Shown here: piece by piece, positions 40,159-48,473 of the stretch | Layout of the letters: each line of letters begins with the position of its first letter | Numbering within the stretch: the stretch's first letter is position 1 | Assembly: GCA_027587225.1 (NCBI GenBank) | Contig: JAPDDQ010000050.1 | Coordinates: 1-54,766 of the forward strand | Source of the DNA: Solirubrobacter taibaiensis | GTDB lineage: Bacteria; Actinomycetota; Thermoleophilia; Solirubrobacterales; Solirubrobacteraceae | DNA: 54,766 bases | Reading direction: 5' to 3' | Program-made: the position numbers and the translations under genes | The notes under the pieces: model-generated | The model's database searches: none | What the model saw: the letters and a program-made list of their open reading frames with translations, nothing else | Told to the model about the DNA's origin: nothing

Positions 40159-40625
40159 GCTCACACCCGCCCCGCGAGGAGTGGCCGGTCCCGGCGCCGC
40201 TGAGCGATGCCGGCACGGTCCTCACCGACGTGATCCTCGAGACGTTCCGCCTGAACGCGCGGCTGCTCGAGGTCGCGCAGGGATTCGCGGCACAGGGAGA
40301 GATGACCGCGGCGTGGTGGCAGGTGCTGGGTGGCGTGATCGACGAGCCGCGCAGCGTCGCGGACGTCGGCCGCCGCATGGGCGTCACGCGCCAGTCGGTG
40401 CAGCGGATCGCCGACGTGCTCGTCGAACGCGGGCTCGCCGAGTACCGCCCGAACCCCGCGCACCGGCGCGCGAAGCTGCTCGCCTGCACCGAGGCGGGCT
40501 ACTGGGCGATTCGGCGGATCTCGATCGCCCAGCATCCGTGGGCGGAGCGCGTGGGCGACGAGATCGGCGCCGACCAGCTCCAGCAAGCGCTCGCGACGCT
40601 GCGCGCGCTCAACGAATCCGCGTGA
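40155..40625 (+). CDS. MarR-family transcriptional regulator
   Basis: This 156-aa MarR-type winged helix shows TAAWWQVLGGVIDEPRSVADV, recognition helix MGVTRQSVQRIADVLVERGLAEYRP and wing NPAHRRAKLLACTEAG. GTG 40155 is coupled to the DJ-1 gene. Two matching dyads lie over the operon promoter, so self-repression relieved by a ligand or oxidation is expected; no obvious sensing Cys pair is visible. Its stop overlaps the convergent gene by 17 bases. Confidence 0.9.
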   Translation: MSSHPPREEWPVPAPLSDAGTVLTDVILETFRLNARLLEVAQGFAAQGEMTAAWWQVLGGVIDEPRSVADVGRRMGVTRQSVQRIADVLVERGLAEYRPNPAHRRAKLLACTEAGYWAIRRISIAQHPWAERVGDEIGADQLQQALATLRALNESA

Positions 40626-41379
40626 TCGTCCCGCATTGCGACGCGTCGTCCGCGTACGTGCGGCCGGCTGACTTGTACCGCGCGTAGAACTCCCACTGCC
40701 CGGTGCGCGACGGCCGCAGATTCGGCACGCTCCACACGCCGTCGCGGACCCGCACGGACGCGAGCTTGCGTGCGCGATCAGCGCCGGGCGCGTAGCCCCA
40801 GAGCTCCACCCGGCCCGAGCTCATGTCCCGGTCCGTCGTCCCCGCGACCGCGTAGGCGCCCGGCGAGCGGCGCACGAGCGTGAAGTCGAGCTGCACGCCC
40901 ATCCCGCCCCGGTAGTCGGGGGCCGTCGAGGTGATGAAGAACGGGCTCCCCTGCGCCGGCGTGACGTCCCACACGGCGTCGAGCGTGTCACTCGCCCACG
41001 GCGCGTCGTCGTACGCCGTGACGGTCTCGACCACGGCAGTGGCGCCGGGCGCGAGCGTGAGATCCACCATGAACCGCGTCGACAGGTCGCGCGCCCCGTG
41101 GTGGCGAGACCACTTCGTCCCGCAGTTGAAGGTCGCCGAGACGGCCCGCTGCTGGCCGACCGCGACATTGGCGCCGGACGCGGTCATCCGCTCGGTGGTG
41201 GTGAGCGTGAGCGTCTCCGGCGTCGCGCCCGCGGTCATCGTCAGGCGGTGCGTGACCTTCGACGGCAGGTTCCCCGGCACACCTTCGGCCGCGACGTCCA
41301 CGGCGAACGAGGGATTCGCGGCCGCGGACGACGGCAACGCACACACAACAAGGGCGGCAAGCGCCAGGCGACGGAGCAT
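40609..41379 (-). CDS. Secreted protein of unknown function
   Basis: This 256-aa exported protein has signal peptide MLRRLALAALVVCALPSSAAA. The mature part is beta-rich, with a Cys in SATFNCGTKWSRHH and another near the end (SQCGTI), perhaps disulphide-bonded. Phrases such as GQWEFYARYKSAGRTYADDAS resemble Ig-like or carbohydrate-binding domains, but no family is recognised. It overlaps the marR 3' end by 17 bases and lies 33 bases from the rhodanese gene. Confidence 0.65.
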   Translation of the reverse strand: MLRRLALAALVVCALPSSAAANPSFAVDVAAEGVPGNLPSKVTHRLTMTAGATPETLTLTTTERMTASGANVAVGQQRAVSATFNCGTKWSRHHGARDLSTRFMVDLTLAPGATAVVETVTAYDDAPWASDTLDAVWDVTPAQGSPFFITSTAPDYRGGMGVQLDFTLVRRSPGAYAVAGTTDRDMSSGRVELWGYAPGADRARKLASVRVRDGVWSVPNLRPSRTGQWEFYARYKSAGRTYADDASQCGTITRIR

Positions 41380-41412
41380 GGCGCTACTGAAGCACCTCTC
41401 AGCGGTTGCTGC

Positions 41413-42276
41413 TCAGCCCACCTCGAGCGGGAGCCGCTCGTCCGCGGTCCACTCCCGGAGTGAGCCGTCGTAAACCGCGACGTCGGTCTCCCCCAGCACG
41501 TACAGCGCCAGTGCGTCCGCGGTGGCGGCGATCCCGCCACCGCAGTACGTGATCTTGCGTCCGGGGCGCGCGAGCACGTCCGCGAAGTGCTCACGCAGCT
41601 GCTCGGGCGAGCGGAAGCGACCTTCGCCGTCGAGCAGGTCGAACACGGGCACGTTCAGGCTGCCGGGGATGCGGCCCGGGCGCGCGTAGCGGTCGGTCTC
41701 CGTCGCCGTGAAGTCCTCGGCCGTCAGCGAGTTGATCAGGCACGCGCCGCCGTCGTTGACCACGGCGAGCACCTCGTCGGTGTCGGCGACGAGCTCGGTG
41801 TGGTCGACCGCGGTGAACGTGGCCGCGGGCGCCGGGGCCGTGGACTCCGCGGTCGTCGGGCGACCCTCAGCCTTCCAGCGGCTGAAGCCACCGTCCAGCA
41901 CGGCGACGTCCTCGAAGCCGAACGAGCGCAACAGCCACCACACGCGCGCGGCCCACATCGACGCGGCGCGGTCGTAGACGACGACCTTCGTGCCGTCCCC
42001 CACGCCGAGGCGCTCCACGGCGGCCTTGAAGGCGTCCGCGTCCGGGCGCGTGAACCAGCCGTCGTCGGAGGAGAGCTCAGAGACGATGTCGGCGTAGCGG
42101 GCGCCGGGGATGTGCTCCTCGGCGTGCGCGGCGTCCCCGCGCTCCTGCGTCCAATCCGCGCCGGGTTCAGCGGGCGGCGCGAGGAAGATCGTGGCGTCGA
42201 GGAGGCGCAGATCGGCGTCGTCGAGATGCTCGGCGAGCCAGTCGGTGGAGACGAGCGGCGTGGGAAGCGAACTCAT
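41413..42276 (-). CDS. Two-domain rhodanese sulfurtransferase
   Basis: This 287-aa protein has tandem rhodanese domains. The first (VSTDWLAEHLDDADLRLLDA, EHIPGARYADI) is inactive. The second ends with the active-site loop KITYCGGGIAATADALAL, whose Cys carries the sulfane sulfur. The loop CGGGIAA is closer to thiosulfate or 3-mercaptopyruvate sulfurtransferases of actinobacteria. ATG 42276 (MSSLPTPLVSTDWL) is chosen over a start 12 bases further upstream. The short upstream gap is AT-rich and probably holds its promoter. Confidence 0.92.
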   Translation of the reverse strand: MSSLPTPLVSTDWLAEHLDDADLRLLDATIFLAPPAEPGADWTQERGDAAHAEEHIPGARYADIVSELSSDDGWFTRPDADAFKAAVERLGVGDGTKVVVYDRAASMWAARVWWLLRSFGFEDVAVLDGGFSRWKAEGRPTTAESTAPAPAATFTAVDHTELVADTDEVLAVVNDGGACLINSLTAEDFTATETDRYARPGRIPGSLNVPVFDLLDGEGRFRSPEQLREHFADVLARPGRKITYCGGGIAATADALALYVLGETDVAVYDGSLREWTADERLPLEVG

Positions 42277-42310
42277 GCAAACGGACAATATTCGATCGGC
42301 TTAATGCTCT

Positions 42311-42907
42311 TTATGCGATGAGCGGCACCGCCGCCGGTGCCCACCCCGCGGCGAGCGTGGCCACGAGCGAGGGCGGAGTGATCACGCGTGCGGGAATCGA
42401 CGGCCGCGGCAGCGCGTCCGTGTAGCCGGCCGGCGTCCAGCGCCGGAGCCGGTCACCGTGGACGAGCCACGCGGCGCCGTCGCGCACGACGAACGCGCCG
42501 TCGGGGAGCGCGTCGAGGTCGGCTTCGTGGTGGCGCTGGCTGCGTGTCTCGTCGAGCCGCTCATCGTGCAGCCGGGCGTTGATCTCCGGCGCCCGCTCGC
42601 CGGGGTACGGCCACGTTGCGAGGAAGCGGTTGTAGTCCTCGCGCCGGCACTCCGCGCACGGCCGGTGCCCGGCGGCGAGCGCGGTCGCGTCGTCGAGGAA
42701 GAACAGCTCCGTGTACCGCCCGGGCCGCAGCAACGGGCGGCGACGGTCCTTGAACTCCAGCCGGCACGCGATCCAGAGCTTGCCCGAGTACGTACGGCGA
42801 ATCCGGCCCTCGGCGTCGTGTAGACAACCGCGGTTGCCGTACACATGTCCGCGCGCGGGGTCGGCGACGATCTCGCCGAGCGGCGTCACGCGGTTCTGGA
42901 GCGGCAT
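42311..42907 (-). CDS. Conserved hypothetical protein with CAECRR motif
   Basis: This 198-aa protein of a widespread uncharacterised family is marked by NRVTPLGEIVADPARGHVYG, GKLWIACRLEFKDRRRPLL and PGRYTELFFLDDATALAAGHRPCAECRREDYNRF. The Cys-x-x-Cys within HRPCAEC, with the preceding His, could bind zinc as in Ada-type domains; this is an inference. The start ATG 42907 has no strong ribosome-binding site. No neighbour gives a hint to its job. Confidence 0.8.
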   Translation of the reverse strand: MPLQNRVTPLGEIVADPARGHVYGNRGCLHDAEGRIRRTYSGKLWIACRLEFKDRRRPLLRPGRYTELFFLDDATALAAGHRPCAECRREDYNRFLATWPYPGERAPEINARLHDERLDETRSQRHHEADLDALPDGAFVVRDGAAWLVHGDRLRRWTPAGYTDALPRPSIPARVITPPSLVATLAAGWAPAAVPLIA

Positions 42908-43026
42908 CGGCCGAGTATCGCTGATCGGTCAGACCGCGAACCCGCCGGGAAACTGGGAAAAGGCGCGCTGGAGCGCCTCGACAGCGCCGCGAGCAAGACG
43001 GTGCCGACAGGCGATAGCGTGCGCGT

Positions 43027-43920
43027 GTGGACCGGCAACGGGAACGGCCCGAAGAGCTCGACGTCAAGGTCGACACGCACGCGGCGCCCGCGCCCGGCGC
43101 GGCCCACGGGAACGCCGCGCTCGCGCGTATGAGCGCCGCCGATCGCGCGCTCGCCCTCTCCGGCCGCGCCGGCGGAAACGCAGCGCTCGCCCGCTCCGTG
43201 CGGACGCTCGCCCGCGAGGACACGGTGACCACCGCCCCGCCCGGGCGCGGCCAGAGCACGCCGTTCGGCGAGTACTGGATCGTTCCGGACGGCACCACGC
43301 AGTCGCTCGCGGGCATCACCGGCGAGCAGATCACCGAGACCGAGTTCGCTGCCGCGCAGGCCGTCTGGGACAAGCTCAAGGACGGCACCGGGAACGTCAA
43401 GGTCACCGAGACCGACGACAAGGGCGGCGACCACAAGGGCTTCAAGGACAAGGTCCTCGGCTACTTCGGCACGATGATGTCCCAGCCGAAGGGGCGTGCG
43501 TTGGCCGCCGGACTGGTCAACGGCAGCCAGGCCGTGACGATCGGCCCGACCTCCTCGAAGAAGATCGCGAACGCGAGTCGCGGCGCCGGCTCGCTCGAGA
43601 ACGCGGACGGCACCGCCGGAGCCGGCGGCACGACGACGATCCGGATGGACGCCGACCTCACCGACACGAGCGTCACCGTCTTCGACAAGACCGGCAAGGA
43701 GATCCCCGCGCCGGGCTGGTCGGTCCTCGCCCACGAGCTCATCCACGCCGAGCACAACGCCGCCGGACGCAACCGCCGGAATCTCGCGGCGACCGACGGC
43801 GCCTACAGCAACCGCGAGGAAGAGGAGACGATCGCCACCGGCAGCGGCGTCACCGAGAACAAGCTGCGCGCCGAGCACGGGATGCCCGACCGCCATGGCC
43901 ACGCCGGCACCGTGAAGTAG
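43027..43920 (+). CDS. M91-like zinc metalloprotease, possible injection-system effector
   Basis: This 297-aa protein has an unstructured N-terminus with two GNAALAR motifs (residues 28-34 and 50-56), similar to the GNxAV motif seen near the N-terminus of proteins loaded into extracellular contractile injection systems. The C-terminal part has zinc motif HELIH (236-240) with AEH, then NREEEETIATG (262-272) supplying a third ligand. This pair of motifs is typical of peptidase family M91, to which effector NleD belongs. The start is GTG 43027. It stands directly before a small gene with no space. Being an effector is inference. Confidence 0.72.
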   Translation: MDRQRERPEELDVKVDTHAAPAPGAAHGNAALARMSAADRALALSGRAGGNAALARSVRTLAREDTVTTAPPGRGQSTPFGEYWIVPDGTTQSLAGITGEQITETEFAAAQAVWDKLKDGTGNVKVTETDDKGGDHKGFKDKVLGYFGTMMSQPKGRALAAGLVNGSQAVTIGPTSSKKIANASRGAGSLENADGTAGAGGTTTIRMDADLTDTSVTVFDKTGKEIPAPGWSVLAHELIHAEHNAAGRNRRNLAATDGAYSNREEEETIATGSGVTENKLRAEHGMPDRHGHAGTVK

Positions 43921-44352
43921 ATGCAAGTCGCCACCACCCTCAGCGGCGCGTCGCTGCACGTCCGGATCGAGAACGACTCCGACGCCACCGTGCACATCTT
44001 CGACAGCGCGCGCATGCCGTACTTCATCCTCGACGCCGCCGACCTGCTCGTCCTGTTCGGCGTCAACGCGCCTGACCCGGAAGTCGACTACTTCATGATC
44101 GAGATCCCGACGACGCGCCCGCTCGAACCCGGCGCAGTCGTCGAGCACGACCTCGCGCTCGACGCCGTGACGCTCGGCGACCACTACGAGACCGACCGCG
44201 AGACCACGCCGCTCGAGCCGCCGGTCACCGTGCGCTGCGAGGTGGGTTGGGGCACGACGCCGATCGTGGAGTCCGAGCGGCACCTCTACTCGATCGAGTC
44301 CGTCCTGGCCTGGCAGCAGCTCGCCAAAGCCGACCCGATCACGCTGGACTGA
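43921..44352 (+). CDS. Small partner protein of the M91-like gene
   Basis: This 143-aa acidic, beta-rich protein (MQVATTLSGASLHVRIENDS, FDSARMPYFILDAADLLVLFG, MIEIPTTRPLEPGAVVEHDL) has no signal peptide. Its ATG follows the TAG of the metalloprotease without a single base between. Gene order and size suggest a chaperone or immunity-like partner, or a second cargo; none can be chosen from sequence. The fold resembles small Ig-like domains. Its 3' end overlaps the convergent monooxygenase gene by 14 bases. Confidence 0.65.
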   Translation: MQVATTLSGASLHVRIENDSDATVHIFDSARMPYFILDAADLLVLFGVNAPDPEVDYFMIEIPTTRPLEPGAVVEHDLALDAVTLGDHYETDRETTPLEPPVTVRCEVGWGTTPIVESERHLYSIESVLAWQQLAKADPITLD

Positions 44353-45364
44353 GGTCGTGCAACAGCTCGACCGCGTCGCGGTCGGGCCGTACCAGCGGCG
44401 TTGACTGGCCGGCCCAGAACCCGATCAGGTCGGTGCGTCCCTGCTCGTAGGCCGCGGCGATGATCGGCCGCATCAGCGCCGATTGATACGGGAACGGCGC
44501 AACCGCTTCGCGCGTCGTGATCGCCGTCTCCAGGCCGCGAGCGAGGCGACCGGAGAGCGCCTTTGTGAGGCGCGTCGTGCGGCGGCCGTGCGCAAGCTGC
44601 TCGCGATGGAGCGGATGAGCCGCGGACTGGCGGGTGGCCAGGAACGCGGAGCCGACCTGGACCGCCTCGGCGCCGAGCGCGAGCGCCGCCTGCACCTGGC
44701 GGCGGTCCGCGATCCCGCCGGCAGCGATCACCGGCGCCCCGACGGCGTCGACGACGGCGGGAACCAGCGCAAGCGTCCCGATCAGCGAGTCCTCGGCCGC
44801 GCGCAGGAACGCGACCCGGTGCCCGCCGGCCTCGAAGCCGGACGCGACGATGGCGTCGACGCCCGCCTGATCGAGCGCGACCGCCTCTTCGACCGTGATC
44901 GCGGTCCCGACCGTCACGATGCCGGCGGCGCGGCAGGCCTCGAGGACCGGCGCCGGCGGCACGCCGTACACGAAAGAGAAGACGGGCGGCCGCGCGGCAA
45001 TCAACGCCTCGACCAGCGGGGTGAAGGCGTGGGCGGCGGGCCGAGGCCGCGCGGGCGCCGGGACGCCCAGCTCGTCGTAGAGCGGGCGGAGCTTCGCCGC
45101 CGCCTGGTCCCAGCCGTCGTAGTCGTCCTCGGGGACGTCGTGCGTCGAAACCCAGAGGTTGACGTTGAAGGCGCGGTCGGTGGCGGCGTGCAGCGCGCGG
45201 ATGGTGGCGGTCAGCTCCTTCGGAGCGAGGTGCTGGGCGCCAAACGAGCCCAGCCCACCAGCGTTGGAGACGGCGGCCGCCAGCGCGACGGACGACAGCC
45301 CGCCGCCGAACGGGCCCTGCACGATCGGATGCTCGAGGCGAAGGAGGTCGGTGATCCTGGACAC
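44339..45364 (-). CDS. Nitronate monooxygenase-like FMN enzyme
   Basis: This 341-aa TIM-barrel flavoprotein resembles 2-nitropropane dioxygenase. Signatures are HPIVQGPFGGGLSSVALAAA, NVNLWVS, PPVFSFVYGVP, IVASGFEAGGHR (FMN-phosphate site) and PVIAAGGIADRRQVQAALALGAEAVQVGSAF. It oxidises toxic alkyl nitronates in related proteins. GTG 45364 is favoured: it lies 7 bases beyond TAGGTT (45372-45377), with TTGCCA 18 bases upstream of that. TTG 45373 is within the -10. The HxlR gene is divergent and likely controls it. Confidence 0.9.
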   Translation of the reverse strand: MSRITDLLRLEHPIVQGPFGGGLSSVALAAAVSNAGGLGSFGAQHLAPKELTATIRALHAATDRAFNVNLWVSTHDVPEDDYDGWDQAAAKLRPLYDELGVPAPARPRPAAHAFTPLVEALIAARPPVFSFVYGVPPAPVLEACRAAGIVTVGTAITVEEAVALDQAGVDAIVASGFEAGGHRVAFLRAAEDSLIGTLALVPAVVDAVGAPVIAAGGIADRRQVQAALALGAEAVQVGSAFLATRQSAAHPLHREQLAHGRRTTRLTKALSGRLARGLETAITTREAVAPFPYQSALMRPIIAAAYEQGRTDLIGFWAGQSTPLVRPDRDAVELLHDLSPA

Positions 45365-45396
45365 GCCCCGCAACCTAGGCGGTCACGGTTCCCGTT

Positions 45397-45438
45397 GGCA
45401 ACTGATTGCCGGTGGCCACTTGGTAACTTGCGGTTACC
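45397..45438. promoter_or_regulatory. HxlR operator dyads between monooxygenase and hxlR-type gene
   Basis: Two related dyads are present: GGCAA-CTGA-TTGCC (45397-45410), covering the -35 of the monooxygenase promoter, and GGTAAC-TTGCG-GTTACC (45422-45438), ending right before the HxlR-type GTG. Shared half-sites (GGYAA) suggest one regulator binding both and controlling both directions. Confidence 0.7.
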
Positions 45439-45789
45439 GTGGTGCCGTACCGCCCCAGCCGCGTCGACGCCCCGCCGGAGGGCTGCCCGCTGACCGAGTG
45501 CATGGCGCTGCTCGGCGGTGCATGGACGCCCAACATCATCTGGTACCTGCGGGAAGGTCCTCGGCGCTTCAACGAGCTGCGAGGCGACATCGGCGGCGTC
45601 AGCGCGAAGGTGCTCTCCGCCCGCCTGCGCCGACTGGCCGCGGACGGCCTGGTGACCCGCGAGGTCAAGCCCACGACGCCGCCCACCGTGGAGTACGCGC
45701 TGACCGAGTTCGGGCAGGAGCTCCTGCCCGCTGTCGACGCGATCGTCGCGGTCGGGCACCGGATCAAGCTGCGCGCCCGTTCAGGCTGA
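45439..45789 (+). CDS. HxlR-family transcriptional regulator
   Basis: This 116-aa winged-helix protein is typical of HxlR: an N-terminal GCPLTECMALLGGAWTPNIIWYL with the conserved Cys, RRFNELRGDIGGVSAKVLSARLRRLAADGLV, and wing PTTPPTVEYALTEFG. HxlR proteins respond to reactive electrophiles, often through that Cys. The start GTG 45439 (or 45442) abuts the operator dyad, so its own message is likely leaderless. Divergence from the monooxygenase suggests it senses the compound the enzyme removes. Confidence 0.93.
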   Translation: MVPYRPSRVDAPPEGCPLTECMALLGGAWTPNIIWYLREGPRRFNELRGDIGGVSAKVLSARLRRLAADGLVTREVKPTTPPTVEYALTEFGQELLPAVDAIVAVGHRIKLRARSG

Positions 45790-45841
45790 CCTTTCGTGCA
45801 GACCGGGGCCGACCGGCCCGGTCGCGCCATATCCTCCGCGC

Positions 45842-46657
45842 GTGCTCGCCGTTGCCTCAGCCCTCATCCTCGCCCTCGCCCCACCCGCGCCGGTCATCTC
45901 ATCCGGCCCCGCCGAAGGCGCCCAGACCACGCGCTCCAGCGTGACGTTCGAGTTCCGCGCGATGAGCGGCCGGACGTACGGCTACGAGTGCAAGATCCTC
46001 GGCCGCGGGGACTTCCAGGACTGCAGCAGCAGGACGTACACCGCCACCGGCCTGACCGTCGGCTCGAACACGTTCGCGGTCCGCAGCTACGACGTGGACG
46101 AGTCCGTCAGCGAGACCGTCCTGCGGACCTGGACGATCACCGCGATCGACGATGACGCGGACGGCTTCGCCGTGCCCGCCGACTGCAACGACGGCGCCCC
46201 GGCGATCAACCCCGGAGCGGTCGACGTCGCGGCCAACGGCATCGACGAGAACTGTGACGGCACGGACGCGCTCCCCGCCCCCGTCACCCCCGCCGCTCCG
46301 GCCCCGACACCCACCGCCACCCCTGGTCCGACGGCGCAGCCGACCAAGCTCGAGTTCACGCTGTCGTATTTCATGCGCGCCCGCAAGCGCGACACACGGT
46401 TCTCCACCCTCAGCCTCAAGGGCATCCCCTCGGGCGCGACGATCGACGTCACGTGTACCGGCGGCTGCCCGCGCAAGCGCGTCACGCTGAAGAACCGCGC
46501 CGGCACCGTCGCGCTCACGGCCTACCGCAACCGTGCGATCCGTGCCGGGGCGAAGCTCACGATCAAGGTGACCAAGCCGGGCACGATCGGCATGTCGAAG
46601 GTGATCACGATCCGCGCGAGCAAGCGCCCGACGATCGCCACGAAGACGCTTACCTGA
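45842..46657 (+). CDS. Secreted protein with MopE-type metal-binding motif
   Basis: This 271-aa exported protein has signal VLAVASALILALAPPAPVIS and an Ig-like domain (SSVTFEFRAMSGRTYGYECKI). Next comes the putative metal-binding motif DDADGFAVPADCNDG...NPGAVDVAANGIDENCDG, as in MopE-type repeats. A Pro/Thr linker and a C-terminal beta domain (RFSTLSLKGIPSGATIDVTC) follow. GTG 45842 follows TATCCT (45829-45834) by 7 bases, again hinting at a leaderless transcript. The function is unknown; calcium binding by the Asp-rich motif is likely. Confidence 0.75.
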   Translation: MLAVASALILALAPPAPVISSGPAEGAQTTRSSVTFEFRAMSGRTYGYECKILGRGDFQDCSSRTYTATGLTVGSNTFAVRSYDVDESVSETVLRTWTITAIDDDADGFAVPADCNDGAPAINPGAVDVAANGIDENCDGTDALPAPVTPAAPAPTPTATPGPTAQPTKLEFTLSYFMRARKRDTRFSTLSLKGIPSGATIDVTCTGGCPRKRVTLKNRAGTVALTAYRNRAIRAGAKLTIKVTKPGTIGMSKVITIRASKRPTIATKTLT

Positions 46658-46673
46658 GCGGCTCAGCGCGCGA

Positions 46674-47615
46674 TCACTTCGGCGCCACGTATGCCTGGGT
46701 GGAGTCGAACAGGACCGCATACTGCGACTCGTGCGCGAGCTTGAGCGACTGGCGGACCACCGCCTCCAGCGCGCCCGGATCGAACGCGACGCCCAGTTGC
46801 AGGTAGAAGCCGCCGAGCACCGGGTACGTGGCGTTGTCGCTTCCCTGGATGCGAAAGACCTGGTAGCGACGGTCAGCCTGGATGGCCTCGCCGTCGAGCC
46901 GGATGGTGATGTCGGTGATGACCGTGCCCTTGGCCGCCTCGAGGAGGCTGCTGACCTGCCGTTCGTTGCCCAGTGTGCCGTGGTTCAGCTTGCCGGCCCA
47001 CTCCTGCATCAGCAGGCTCTGTTCCTTGTTGGAGAGCTTGGTCTTGAACCCGCCCTTCGACTTCTTGACCGCCGTGAGCGCCCAGGTCATGGGTGCCGCC
47101 GGCTGTGCCGCGCCCTCCGCCCCTGGCTGCGGGCGTGGGGCCGCGGGCCGCGGGGCTTCGGCCCGCTGCTCCCAGCCGGTCGCGACAGCGAGCGTCGCGG
47201 ACCCGCTCTCCAGCAACTTCGCCATGTTGTTGACCGCGCTCTCGAGGTCGTCCCATTTCTTGCCCGTCAGTGCATCCCCGATCGCCAGCTCCATCGTGCT
47301 GATGGCCGCGAGGTTCTCGGGTGTCCGCTTCTTGTCGGCCTTGGCGGCGTTGAGCGCCGCGGTGTACCCCGACTCGATCCGGTAGTTCCGGAAGTTCTCG
47401 CTGTCCGCCTTCTTGCCCTTCGCCGTCAGGAAGCCGCTGAACGACGGGAAGCGCGCGATCACGCGGCGGCCGAGCGTGCGCGCGACCGCCTGGTTGCCTG
47501 CTGAGCGCTGCAGGGCGAGCACCGCCTCCGCCGATGGTCGGCGAGCGTGCTCGGGCTCGCGCCGGGGTTGCTCTCGCTCGCGCTCGGTGCTTTCGTCCAG
47601 CCGTGGGGAAAACAT
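46674..47615 (-). CDS. Protein with injection-system cargo motif LQRSAGNQAVA
   Basis: This 313-aa cytoplasmic protein has a charged, unstructured N-terminus (residues 1-33) followed by LALQRSAGNQAVARTLGR at residues 33-50. This motif is shared by many actinobacterial proteins near contractile injection systems or DUF4157 domains. The rest has a helical region, a Pro/Ala linker and a C-terminal domain (KTKLSNKEQSLLMQEWAGKL, GTVITDITIRLDGEAIQADR, YPVLGGFYLQLG) that I do not recognise. No injection-system structural gene lies in this window. A cargo role is inference. Confidence 0.65.
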   Translation of the reverse strand: MFSPRLDESTEREREQPRREPEHARRPSAEAVLALQRSAGNQAVARTLGRRVIARFPSFSGFLTAKGKKADSENFRNYRIESGYTAALNAAKADKKRTPENLAAISTMELAIGDALTGKKWDDLESAVNNMAKLLESGSATLAVATGWEQRAEAPRPAAPRPQPGAEGAAQPAAPMTWALTAVKKSKGGFKTKLSNKEQSLLMQEWAGKLNHGTLGNERQVSSLLEAAKGTVITDITIRLDGEAIQADRRYQVFRIQGSDNATYPVLGGFYLQLGVAFDPGALEAVVRQSLKLAHESQYAVLFDSTQAYVAPK

Positions 47616-47845
47616 GCTCCGAGCCTCCCGCGACGCCGCTCGCGGGACATCTCGGCAAACCCTAGACGGACACCCCAGGATTTCAGCTGGTCAACATCGC
47701 CCTGGCGTTCACGGATCGGTATTAGCCACCGCCGACGCGCCGTCCTCGGCCTCCGACGGTCCGTGGCTTCGCCGCACGCCGTAGTCGTCGCTGAGGGGTA
47801 ACTCGGCCTTCCGGCCCGGGTTCCCCGCTATGACAGGAGGCCTCC

Positions 47846-48286
47846 ATGGCCAACGTCAACGCGTCGATCAACATCGACGCTCCGCTCCAGGATGTCTGGG
47901 ACGTCGCCACCGACGTCGGACGCATGGGCGAATGGGTCAGCATCCATCGCGAGTTCCCGGAGGCCACGCCCACCGACCTCGCCGTCGGCACGACGTTCAA
48001 GCAGACGCTCAGCGTCGCCGGCACACCGTTCGGCGTCGAGTGGACCGCGACCGAGGTCGACGGTCCGCAGTCCCTGGCGTGGGAAGGCAAGGGTCCGGCC
48101 GGCGCCACCGCCAGCACGCGCTACTCGCTCAAGTCCCAGAACGGCGGCACCCACTTCACCTACGAGAACGACTTCAAGCTCCCCGCCGGCAAGGTCGGCG
48201 AAGCGGCGGCCGGCGTCGTCCACGGCCAGGCCGAGCGCGAGGCCAAGGACTCGCTCGCCGCGCTCAAGCAGTTGATCGAGAGCTGA
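47846..48286 (+). CDS. SRPBCC (polyketide cyclase-like) family protein
   Basis: This 146-aa START-like protein begins MANVNASINIDAPLQDVWDV and includes VGRMGEWVSIHREFP and the final helix REAKDSLAALKQLIES. It forms a deep ligand pocket for hydrophobic molecules; the ligand is unknown. CAGGAGG precedes the ATG by 7 bases, a strong ribosome-binding site. Two tiny membrane proteins follow in the same operon, so a lipid-related role is possible. The 230 bases upstream show no element I can identify. Confidence 0.88.
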   Translation: MANVNASINIDAPLQDVWDVATDVGRMGEWVSIHREFPEATPTDLAVGTTFKQTLSVAGTPFGVEWTATEVDGPQSLAWEGKGPAGATASTRYSLKSQNGGTHFTYENDFKLPAGKVGEAAAGVVHGQAEREAKDSLAALKQLIES

Positions 48287-48293
48287 GCGAGCC

Positions 48294-48473
48294 GTGGACC
48301 GACGCCGTCTGGGGGTGACGCTGTTTCTCGTCGCCGCCGGACTGTCGTTCGCGCTGTCAGTCGGACTGTGGTTCGCCGGCAACCGTGACGAGGGCATGTT
48401 CGTCGGGCTCTGGGTGCCGTCGATCCTCGCGGCCGGGGCGTTCTGGATCGCCGCGAAGGCGAGTGTCGGATGA
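48294..48473 (+). CDS. Small two-helix membrane protein (59 residues)
   Basis: GTG 48294 begins MDRRRLGVTLFLVAAGLSFA and gives 59 residues with two hydrophobic helices (VTLFLVAAGLSFALSVGLWF and MFVGLWVPSILAAGAFWIAA) and a basic N-terminus, so the ends should face the cytoplasm. It starts 7 bases after the SRPBCC stop and overlaps the next gene by ATGA. No family is recognised, but length, hydrophobicity and tight spacing support a real gene. Confidence 0.65.
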   Translation: MDRRRLGVTLFLVAAGLSFALSVGLWFAGNRDEGMFVGLWVPSILAAGAFWIAAKASVG

